64,000 nt of DNA from Hippasteria phrygiana. Lineage: Eukaryota; Echinodermata; Asteroidea; Valvatida; Goniasteridae. The position numbers and the translations under genes are program-made. The stretch is from assembly GCA_037893225.1 (NCBI GenBank), contig JAZGUH010000004.1, forward strand, positions 868,001 to 932,000. The letters run 5' to 3'. Below the pieces are notes generated by a model. It was given only the letters and a program-made list of their open reading frames with translations. It had not been told where the DNA came from and did not search any database. Below, in pieces: positions 35,201 through 44,063 of the stretch. Numbering within the stretch: position 1 is the first letter of the stretch; each line of letters begins with the position of its first letter.

Positions 35201-37020
35201 AGCAAAAATCTGGATTATATCTGTCGCCGTTGATTTTTCAGCAATTTTTGAAGGTTTTAAAGTTTTTTCATTGTCACTTCCGGTCTGATGATGTCATAAA
35301 TCTAAGCCCTAGCACACGTGTTGCCTGCGTAAAGGTCATCATATATATCAATTATAAAGTGATTTCACCAAACTTCGCCCACACATCAGCCGATTATTCA
35401 TTTTAAACATGTTTCAACCTGCCGCTAGAGGGCGCTCTAACATTTTATGACGTCACCGGTATTTTGTTTGTGAAGTACAACCTAGCCAGAGACTAACATC
35501 GTTGAAAGCAAGTTCAAATCTGTTTCCACTTTTAAATTATAAGGCACTTCCGGTTTGGACCGGAAGGAAGGGTCATGTGATGTTGCACGTAATATCAAAA
35601 ATGAAGACCCTAGATTATTCCATCAATTCCCGTAAAAAGCAAAATCAGATCTCTCTCGGTTGATTTTATATTGATTTTCAAACATTAAATCAAGAAATCT
35701 TTGATTGCTGGTAATATGATACTTGATGACGTCATCGTGACGTCATTATCACAAAGCTCGAGAGCTATGTCAACTGTGCCATCTGAAGCAAAAATCTGAA
35801 ATATATCTGTCACGGTTGATTTTTCAGCGATTTTTTAAGGTTTAAAGGTCTTTTCAATGCAACTTCCGGTCTGATGACGTCATCAATCTGAGCCCTTGCA
35901 CACGTGTTGCCTGCATGAATGTCATCATATATATCAATTATAAAGTGATTACCGCAAACTTTGCCATACACATCGACTGAAAGTCAATTTTAAACATTTT
36001 TCAACCTGCCGCTAGAGGGCGCTCGAATATTTTATGACGTCACCGCACACATTTTTGAAAAGTTCAGCCTGGCCAAAGACTAACATCGTTGAAAGCAAGT
36101 TCAAATCTGTTTCCACTTTTAAATTATAAGGCACTTCCGGTTTGGACCGGAAGGAAGGGTCATGTGATTTTGCACGTAATATCAAAAATGAAGACCCTGC
36201 ATTATTCCATCAATTCCCGTAAAAAGCAAAATCAGATCTCTCTCGGTTGATTTTATATTGATTTTCAAACATTAAATCAAGAAATCTTTGATTGCTTGTA
36301 ATATGATACTTGATGACGTCATCGTGACGTCATTATCACAAAGCTCGAGAGCTATGTCAACTGTGCCATCTGAAGCAAAAATCTGAAATATATCTGTCGC
36401 GGTTGATTTTTCAGCGATTTTTAAAGGTTTCAAGGTCTTTTCATTGCAACTTCCGGTCTGATGACGTCATCAATCTGAGCCCTCGCACACGTGTTGCCTG
36501 CATGAAGGTCATCATATATATCAATTATAAAGTGATTACCGCAAACTTCGCCACACACATCGACTGAAAGTTCATTTTGAACATTTTTCAACCTGCCGCT
36601 AGAGGGCGCTCGAATATTTTATGACGTCACTGCTAACATTTTTGAAAAGTTCAGCCTGGCCAAGGACTAACATCGCTGAAAGCAAGTTCAAATCTTTTTC
36701 CACTTTCAAATTATAAGTCACTTCCTGTTTGGACCGGAAGGAAGGGTCACGTGATTTTGCACGCCAGATCAAAATTGAAGATCTAATATTATCCTATCAA
36801 TTGCCGTAAAAATCAAGTTCCGGTCTTTCACGGTTGATTTTATATCGATTTTCAAAGATTAAAAATAGAAATGTTTAATTGCTTGTAATTTGATACCTGA
36901 TGACGTCATCATGACGTCATTGCATTTTCCGGAATCTTCAATGTGATGTTCATATATCTACCAAATATGAACTTGATATGAGTTTGCATGTAGTCAAACA
37001 ACTCTGGAGAAGAAAGTACT
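29209..37020. repeat. tandem array of ~587-bp monomers in three blocks
   Basis: The marker CCTGCCGCTAGAGGGCGC or its variant recurs at about 29401, 29990, 30577, 31231, 31819, 32407, 32994, 34249, 34833, 35419, 36005 and 36592, that is every 584-589 bases except at block joints. Monomers contain ACTTCCGGTTTGGACCGGAA, CACGTGATTTTGCACG and about four TGACGTCA palindromes. Three blocks start with ACTAGA and a short GTTTGT...ACAAAC hairpin (29209, 31037, 33441). Each ends with an AGAAGAAA-type purine-rich tail. The first 590 or so bases of blocks 1 and 2 are nearly identical. No open frame exceeds about 71 codons. Confidence 0.9.
34150..34190. repeat. perfect 20-bp inverted repeat inside one monomer
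   Basis: CACTTTATAATTGATATAAT, one T, then the exact reverse complement. The other monomers have only the right half (ATCAATTATAAAGTG), so the left half is a local inverted duplication in this copy. Confidence 0.9.
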
Positions 37021-37070
37021 AGCAAAAAGAAAAAAAAGAATAAAAATAAGAATAATTCTTTCAATAACAA

Positions 37071-37160
37071 TAGGTTTTGGGCTGAAGCCCAACACCTAAT
37101 AAGAAGAAAAAGAATAATCAATAGAAAAACAATAGGTGTTGGGCTGATGCCCAACACCTA
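37071..37160. repeat. two terminal stem-loops of the array (TAGGTGTTGGGC / GCCCAACACCTA)
   Basis: 37133-37160 is a 12-bp perfect stem around TGAT; 37071-37098 is a nearly identical stem with one mispair. Both are embedded in the frame AACAATAGG...CCTAATAA and separated by an A-rich stretch. The block starts contain GGGTGTTGGGCC (31070, also 29240), complementary to the right half of the stem. The end of the related repeat at 62893 has the same architecture with a different stem. Confidence 0.85.
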
Positions 37161-37243
37161 ATAAAATGTGATTTTTATTAGTGATTTTTTTTCCCCAGTG
37201 ATTTAAATGATTTAAATCGAGTGATTTAAATCAAACAACTCTG

Positions 37244-37251
37244 GTTTGTGC
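37244..37251. repeat. 8-bp target duplication, right (GTTTGTGC)
   Basis: Matches 28620-28627. It lies inside family R sequence, where the R copies at 55350 and 56540 show no interruption. Confidence 0.85.
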
Positions 37252-37365
37252 AGTTTCAATCCATTGTTGGATTATTATTAGTGATACGCTTGACTGCACA
37301 AACACATTGTAGCGGTTCGCTTGGCTGCCAGAACCGCCCTGACACCCGGACGTGTCCCGTAAAAT
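37252..37365 (-). repeat. repeat family R, other half of the split copy
   Basis: On the minus strand: CAGCCAAGCGAACC, then GTGCAGTCAAGCGTA and AATAATCCAACAATGG, collinear with 55280-55360 and 56465-56550. Confidence 0.7.
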
Positions 37366-37917
37366 ACCAGGGGTTTTATAAGTACATGTAGTGTAATTGC
37401 CTTTACCCCATTAATCAGCATGTTTCTGAGAACGGTATTAATCAGTACAAAGTGCATAAATGTGATGTGAATTTATGTGTAATGTCTACAACATTCCTTG
37501 AAAGTACATGTAGACTTTATACAGGTAACTGCAGCATGTGCGACATTTTGTGGAGAATTTCTTTACTTTTCATCAGCGTATGTATATGTTGGCGTTGAAG
37601 AAAATGGTTTTTTGGGGGGTAATTGATTGTTATTTTTGATATATTGAAAGTGGTATGTTGTGAATGGGTAGTTCATCATTGACAGAAGGTACCCTGGTAG
37701 ATCAGTAATTAACCAGGTGATACTAGTGGGCTGCACGCAGCTCTCACTTGCAGTACACATGTACGTGGGCTATGTACGTGTATACATTTACCTTGCGAGA
37801 TCAATTTGTCAGAACTGTCAGTCGAAGTATGTAAGGAATACTTTAACGTTTTCTCATCAACGTGTACAAGATTGCATGCTGTCGATCGTATCATTTTTTT
37901 CAAAGTGAAAATAATGA

Positions 37918-38271
37918 CCTACCATCTCTGGAAATTGATACAAAAAATCCACTTTTCTTAAAATGACATCACATGTGCCATGATTTAACAGAATGCTTGA
38001 GACTAAGAATGCTTGAGACTGATATTTACTTACAGTCAAGTACTGGGCAAGCTTTTTCATAATAATTCAGTACTTTTGTTTTTTGATGTTTACAAATGTT
38101 TTTTAACCCAAACCCTGCCATAAGCCAGACGCAGCACATACAGTGCATCTGTGCTGACAGCTCCACTTTGCTGGACTCTCCACACAAGTCAATGTGACAA
38201 AGTATGCAATCTGATGCGTCTGGTAGGGTTCTAGCAAAAATACCCTGGAGGGTTAGAGATATTACCTTTAA
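37918..38271. mobile_element. M1 MITE, partial, interrupted by an M2 MITE
   Basis: Shares with 1551-1716 the sequence from AATTGATACAAAAA through AATAATTCAGTA and TTTACAAATG. The last bases of its right end (ATATTACCTTTAA, 38259-38271) appear only after the inserted M2 element at 38103-38256. An internal duplication of GAATGCTTGAGACT near 37992-38020 is seen. Confidence 0.8.
38103..38256. mobile_element. TTAA-bounded MITE, family M2, copy 2, nested in M1
   Basis: Begins TTAACCCAAACCCTGCC and ends CCTGGAGGGTTAG. It matches 21977-22128 throughout. It interrupts the right TIR of the surrounding M1 copy. Confidence 0.8.
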
Positions 38272-38646
38272 CATACATGTACATGTATGTCAGGCCTGAC
38301 CACTCCTGCAAAACAATTCTGGACCCGCCCCCTGCATGTACATTACTGTGTAGCAAAGCTTAATATTTCTTTCTATATAAAAGCCCTCCTATGCAAACAT
38401 ACATTCTGAGCCATGTTGTTGTTTGGTTAAAAATCAGTCAAGGTGATTGGTTTTTACCCTCCTGCCATAGTACAAAACCACATGTAATCTGATCATGTCT
38501 GTGTAAAAGTATAGCAGGGGAGGTGGAAGGAAATTTTAACTGATTTTGACCTTATATGATATATGGTGTAATTGCCTCAGTACAAAATTGTCAAACATTT
38601 TCTAGCAAAGGCTCAATCATAAACCCACATTATTGAAACTTGATTG

Positions 38647-38945
38647 TGGAAGTGTGGCCTAGTGGTTTGGAGCATTATATTCGTGGTCTGCAGGTAATTC
38701 TGCAAGTTGTGGGTTCGAGCCCAGTCCTGGGCTATAGCACTTCTATGCTTAATATGGGTAGAGGAGCATTGTGGACTAGTTACCTATCCCGACCCTATTC
38801 ATACTGTGAAGAGATCAGATTATCTTGTCTTGTTTCAGTGTGAGGGGCTGGTTCTTCCACACTTTCCTCTGTAGCCCACACCTCGAGTGGCCCTTGGCCT
38901 TGTGATGGGCGACTTCCATAACAAACAAATTAAAAAAGTAAATTA
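38647..38945 (+). mobile_element. tRNA-derived SINE
   Basis: A box TGGCCTAGTGG at 38655-38665 and B box GGTTCGAGCCC at about 38712-38722, with spacing a little longer than in a tRNA gene because of an insertion. A non-tRNA body follows and the copy ends in GGGCGACTTCCATAACAAAC and an A-rich tail. The tail resembles LINE-derived 3' ends used for SINE mobilisation. Confidence 0.7.
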
Positions 38946-38965
38946 TTACTGCACTGGCAACAAAC

Positions 38966-39030
38966 TTAAAGGTAGTATACAACATTTGCAAACATAAAAA
39001 TAAATATTAATACTGAATTATTATGAAATA
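38966..39030 (-). mobile_element. M1 MITE, isolated end
   Basis: TTAAAGGTAGTATACAACAT, then TTGCAAACATAAAAATAAA and ACTGAATTATTATGAAAT, the reverse complement of the right end of M1 copy 1. The rest of the element is absent. Confidence 0.7.
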
Positions 39031-39582
39031 CCGTACATGGGTACATCTTTTAATATGGGGTCCAAATGTGTGACATAAGGGTCAAAATTTCAAAAAGGTC
39101 AAGAGTCAACCAAAATGTATTGACAGGTAATTGATAATGAACACATTCAATAAATCAAAGCATTTTTTCATTTGAGTGACTTCCCCCGCTGTGGCACCTC
39201 ATTGACTACAGTTATGTGGCAAAGTATTTCACGTGTAACAGGGAAACCAATTTTAAAATTATAGTGCATTTTACCAATTGTATGATGGTTAATTTTTTCA
39301 ACTGTTGTCATCTTTTGGTGGGTCAGTTACCACAATTTCTTAACTTAACAAGTTCATTATAAATTTAGTTTCAGGTTAAACAAAACTGAACCTTCAGTTT
39401 CCAACTCATTTATAAAATCAAGCAGTTGAGATGTGTGCGTTACATAAAATTTGGATTTTTCAAGAACCAAGCGAGTGAAATAATAAATATGTGAAATATT
39501 TGATGTATGAAAGTAGTTAAGATTGTGTATCTTTCACTAGGACATTTGGAAGTACTGAAATGTACTCAGAGGAGCCTGTATA

Positions 39583-39636
39583 GATTATTTCACGTGTAAC
39601 AGAGAAACCGGTGTCTCTGTTACGCGTGAAATAATC
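39583..39636. repeat. 23-bp inverted repeat with 8-nt loop
   Basis: GATTATTTCACGTGTAACAG.. at 39583-39605 pairs with 39614-39636 with a single mispair. The word TATTTCACGTGTAACAG also occurs alone near 39224, so this may be a pair of transposon ends. Confidence 0.85.
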
Positions 39637-40469
39637 CACGTCAGTGTTTACAACTCTTTCCTGTTGGTTGTAAAATACAGCACAATGGTTCCTCTGAGAC
39701 AACTACACTTGCATGTATACAGGTACAGTGAAAAAGACATACGTATGCAGCTATTTGCACATTAGAGGCGGCTGTCACTGAACTGAACAAAAAGTCATGC
39801 TGATGACATGCAAAAGTCGTTAAGTTAATTTGCACATACCGGTACCTGTCTAAATTAATTAAATTTCATTAAAAGTGTTTATGAAATGAATTCCTAGTCC
39901 AATTCCTTCAATACAGTTGTGAAATTAATAGAGGACAATACATTCTGAGACAGCTGTATTACAATGATAAAATTGCATGTTAATTTCAATTAATTTGCAT
40001 GTTTGGCTCAATTCATCAAAATTGTTACATGTAACTCCATTGAAATACACAATAGTTTTTGAAACAGCTGTATTACACTTATAAATGCATAAAGTCACGC
40101 AAATCATTTGCATGTATGCCCAATTCATCGAACATCTGCAAAACCGTTAACAACTTCCATCAGATTTTTGCTAAAGGTTGTGAAATATAGTACAATAATG
40201 TCAGAGCAAAGTCAAGCAATCAAGTAACGAATGTTTGCCTCAATTCTTCAAACTTCATCAAAATTGTTAACAAAACTTAAATTACAACACCATCAAATTT
40301 CTGCAACAAGGTTGTGAAACCGAGTTGGCCTTCAATAATGTCTGAAACAGTTGTATTAGAATTCTACCCATACACTTTGGCACTTGTCCGCAAACACATT
40401 TCTAGTTTAATACAGCTACAGTGTATATGATACATAACATATTTCGGCTCATTTTTACTTATTCTATGG

Positions 40470-40605
40470 CAGAGTTGTTGACTTGACTTGCTGACTTGAC
40501 TTGAATCAGACTCGAGTCGCAATTTTGTATGACTTGGGACTTTACTTGACTTGAAAGAACATGACTTGTGACTCGACTTGACTTGAATAAATTTGATTTG
40601 CTGAC
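40470..40605 (+). mobile_element. hAT-like end with GACTTGACTTG repeats
   Basis: Starts CAGAGTTGTTGACTTGACTTG and continues with many GACTTG words. CAGAGTTG is the same terminal octamer as the right end of the 8.6-kb insertion. No partner end is found, so this is an isolated terminus. Confidence 0.45.
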
Positions 40606-41027
40606 ATTAACACTTTTGTTAAAACAAACACAAAATGTTGGGTGTACGCACACATCAGTTGAAAAAAATGTTGGGCCTACAGCGCATAGTGAGATGGGTG
40701 TACAGTGTGCAGAGCTAGCCGTAGCACTGGAGAATCGTCAAGACGACACGCAAGGCTGATTTTGTACAATGCATGCCGTGCATAAACCTATGCATTCATA
40801 TTTGATGATGTTATTGATTTCATCTTTTGGGACGAAGGCTGACATGTTTTAGCACGACGACTGTGTGATGACACGGGTCGAATTCTCAATTGAAAGGGTA
40901 GCATCGTGATGTAGAATGATCAATGCACCTGGGAAAAAAATAATAATCATAATAATTTACAAAAATTAAATAAATAAATATTTGTAATTTATTTGATGTA
41001 TATATTTGTATATATGTATATACTGAC

Positions 41028-41202
41028 GTTTTCCAGCATAAGGCGACCGGTCACCGTATTTCTATGGGCTTAGGGCGACCGACCGGCTTAGGGCGACCGA
41101 TTACCGGTCGCCTTAAGGTAAAAGCAATAGGAAGAGATAGGGTTAGGTTACATATATTTTAATGCAGAATGCCCATAGACCGGTCGCCCTATGCTGGAAA
41201 AG
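41028..41202. mobile_element. MITE with TTTTCCAGCATA termini
   Basis: The left end GTTTTCCAGCATAAGGCGAC is mirrored by GTCGCCCTATGCTGGAAAA. The interior repeats CTTAGGGCGACCGA words. About 175 bp, non-coding. Confidence 0.85.
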
Positions 41203-41694
41203 GGCGTTATATATATTCTGTACTATATAATATTTATGTAAATATTAAGTTAGACTCCGCTTTAATGTAAATATTTTTAGTTGATTGTTATTTGTTCTCA
41301 TTTATTATATGTGTATTTAGTCTTGTTCTGGTAAAAGAAAATTGGTAAAAGAAATTTTTTTAAAAGATTTGCTGACAATTAATGACTTGTAAATTTGAAA
41401 AAGCCACCTAGATTTTTAACCAATGTTATAGAGTTTAAAATAATACAAAATTAATTTTAAAAACTATTGACAAGTTTAATAACTGGTAATTATGTAAATT
41501 CTTAAAATATGGCAGCTTTTATAAACCTAAACTTACATGTAAACAAGATCTATAGCCAATAATAAAAAATAAAAATGTCATTATTTAAAAAGATATTGAA
41601 CTAAACTATTTGTCAACATATAAAAAGAAAAAAAATGTGGAGAGGGACATGTACATTGTACACACCCCCCCCCCCCCCCCAAAAAAAAATAAGC

Positions 41695-41750
41695 CTTAAT
41701 TAATTAAATTAATTAATTAATTAATTAATTAATTAATTAATTAATTAAAT
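41695..41750. repeat. (TTAA)n microsatellite
   Basis: About 55 bases of AATT repeats, next to a run of C and a run of A at 41665-41689. Confidence 0.95.
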
Positions 41751-41830
41751 ATTCCACTTTCTCAAACAAAAAAATCCCCAAAAAGCTTCCCTGGTTGATC
41801 CAGTCACACTGGTAAACGTAGATCAGCCTT

Positions 41831-42061
41831 GTGGAAAGAGTTCCATATCCGGCCATCAAGTCTTAGTCTTAAGACCTTGTGCATAAAGTCTAACTGTTAT
41901 GGCGGGCAATGACAGAAAAAGTTAATAAAGTATTTTTAAAGAATAAGTTGAAATTGTTTTCCCTCCTAAATTCGTGTTTTTTCATCAGATTTACCCTTTC
42001 TGGTAGTTATTAAGTTATTTTAAGGGAAAATAAGTGATGGCCGGATATGGAACTCTTTCAC
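41831..42061. mobile_element. MITE with GTGGAAAGAGTTCC termini
   Basis: GTGGAAAGAGTTCCATATCC then GGCCATCA is mirrored by TGATGGCC, GGATATGGAACTCTTTCAC at the right end. 231 bp, no coding. Confidence 0.85.
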
Positions 42062-43224
42062 AATTTCTTTAATTTGCATAGTTTGCATCATTCCAAAATT
42101 TATTCCGAAATTAATTGAAAATAGGGTTGCTCCAGTCACAAATGTCATTTTGGAATTGTACAAACTATTTAAGAACATAATTTTTTTTAGGTGTTCTAGC
42201 TTCTAGAGGTGTCCTAAACTACACGATTAGGCAACTCCCACGATTACACAGTTGTGCAGCGATCGCCACATCAACTGTGCGTGCATCGGTCGCGACCCCA
42301 TAAAAACGACACGGGTTCACAACGTCACGAGAGACTGGTCTCTCTGTTACATTGTTATTTTGTAAATTGTATACGAAGTGCAATCAATTTGAGTTACAAA
42401 TGGCACGTACAATGACTTGAAACAAAGTTGCAAGTTACACATGTACATGTACATGTACGTTGCAATTCTAAGTGCAAAATGTTATGCATAATCAGTACGT
42501 TTTAGTGAGATATACAGGCAGCGAGAAAAGAAACCTGTCCAAACACGATGCATCGTATCGCGAGAGGCGAGACACACTCGATCGTCTTGAACGATTTCCA
42601 CACACATTTCATCCAGACAGATACCCCAAAGGTTCCTTTCGAAAGCCAACATTGTCTACAATATTCACTGGATTTTTTGGCTATAATTTTTCGTTTATAT
42701 AGTGAGATGATTTCGCAGTCTTACCTTGTACAACTTACAAATTAGCACACACCCCGTAACAATGTTGACAGCGTAACATGGCAGAGTCGAAAACATTTAT
42801 CGAAAATTTCGAACGCGAAAAAATGGCTGCAACTCGCTCGCTGCAATAATCACCTGATAAATCACGTGATCTTTCATCCGGGACATTGAATCGTTACGCT
42901 CGCTTCGCGTATACTTTTTATGTGGACTTCATTTCGCACAACGTAACTATTTCGTGAGAAACCAAAATACTCTACGGTGAATATAAACTGCGATATCTTT
43001 GCAGATGTTTTGGATTTGAGATAAATAGGGGTCCCAGGTATTTGCTATTTATAGTTGTTTGGAGTTGAATTTTATGTACTTCGTTTTCTCTTAGAATGGT
43101 TTTTACTTTTTTCTCGTCATAATATGAACTTTCACAACGTAACAATCGGAGTAACGAAAAGTTACGATGTGCTACCGGGAATCAACTTCACCTGCATCCT
43201 AAACCAGGACGCTCAAAGTTTGAA
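42062..43224. other. no recognisable gene
   Basis: Contains an ACATGT microsatellite near 42438 and several GTAAC/GTTAC words. Short frames at 42472-42745 have no recognisable domain. The segment ends at the target site of the BEL element. Confidence 0.4.
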
Positions 43225-43229
43225 ATTAC
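43225..43229. repeat. 5-bp target duplication ATTAC, left
   Basis: ATTAC directly precedes the 5' LTR and recurs at 50555-50559 directly after the 3' LTR. Five bases is the usual duplication length for BEL/Pao and gypsy integrases. Confidence 0.95.
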
Positions 43230-43998
43230 TGTACGAAAGTGTCCAAGTTGGAAACGTGTATAGCGCCCTCTCGTGACTGATTCTAGAGAAATTCCAACGT
43301 GATTACCATTTCGTTTACTCATTCGTAGAATTAGTCCGATAAACCTCTTAATTATTGCCCAAATCCTACTGAAAATCCCAGGTTAAACATAATTTCCCAA
43401 TCATCTGTGTGCCGCCCCACATCGCCGTGCGTAGATAATAGAAGTGAGTACATTTATATGGATGATATTAAGGGATATTTTGTGTGGGTTTTGTAATGTA
43501 TAAATAACGTGGGTTTTTCCATCGTGTTATACGTACACATACATGCATGTACAATTCATTGATCTTTGACAAAGGATTATTCTCTTGCATTCCACCACCA
43601 TTGCAGGTTAATTTAGTGTAATTTAGGGCTTATAATAGCTTGCCTAACTTCTCAGTTTATCAGATGAGTTAGTTGATAATGGGAAAATTCCTTTATGTCT
43701 CAGTTTAATCTTGTATGTTTTCATGTCACCTTTATGGGTACTAGGTCCCGGTATTTATTATTGTATTACTTTGGTTTTCTTGTAGAACCACGGCTTTCAC
43801 TACACGGCCTCCATGGCATCCATTACACAGCCTGAATTCCTTCTATGGCCATTCAGCCACAGTCAAGCTTCCATTTCACGGCTCTGCGGCACACAAACTT
43901 AATCTTGATCTTCATTGTAATTTAGACAATCATCAAATTAAAGGAGTGTTAATCAACCATAAACTTGTCACCAGTCTGAGACCTGCCCCTTTCTTTCA
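43230..43998 (+). repeat. 5' LTR, 769 bp
   Basis: Starts TGTACGAAAG and ends CCTTTCTTTCA, that is TG...CA. Identical to the 3' LTR except T/C in CTCCATGGC versus CTCCACGGC (about 43813 and 50369). The LTR holds promoter and RNA-processing signals; a TATA-like TATAAATAA is at 43499-43507. Confidence 0.97.
43498..43507 (+). promoter_or_regulatory. TATA-like box in the 5' LTR
   Basis: GTATAAATAA lies about 270 bases into the LTR, the place expected for the U3 promoter. The identical sequence at 50054-50063 is in the 3' LTR. Assignment is by motif only. Confidence 0.4.
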
Positions 43999-44035
43999 TG
44001 GTCCTTCGAGCCGGATTCGAACCAGCGACCTATGG
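43999..44035 (+). promoter_or_regulatory. primer binding site, tRNA-Tyr, extended complementarity
   Basis: Begins TGGTCCTTCGAGCCGGATTC directly after the LTR, the complement of the 3' end (with CCA) of eukaryotic tRNA-Tyr. Match to the tRNA-Tyr sequence as I know it continues through the T arm and variable region, about 36 of 37 bases, far beyond the usual 12-18. The species' own tRNA could not be checked. Confidence 0.85.
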
Positions 44036-44063
44036 ATTTTCAGACTAAAATTGCAATACCAGG

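Larger units (their letters stand above)
28628..37243. mobile_element. hAT-type insertion of 8.6 kb carrying a 587-bp tandem array
   Basis: Ends CAGGGTTGATAAAAATCA and (minus strand) CAGAGTTGTTTGATTTAAAT are mirrored in the first eight bases with one mismatch. Both ends are followed by runs of AAATCAGATTTTTAA or TTTAAATCA words, as in many hAT elements. The 8-bp direct repeat GTTTGTGC flanks it. No transposase frame exists inside, so it is non-autonomous. Most of its length (29209 to about 37162) is the repeat array described below. That array probably inserted into a small hAT MITE, or was carried as its cargo. Confidence 0.8.

Noticed and set aside
29209..37020. CRISPR-like array
   Set aside because: The repeats are 587 bp long, directly adjoining, in eukaryotic DNA, with no short repeat/spacer pattern.
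41790..41815. CTGGTTGATCCAGTC looked like the 5' end of 18S rRNA
   Set aside because: Agreement stops after about 11 bases and nothing rRNA-like follows.
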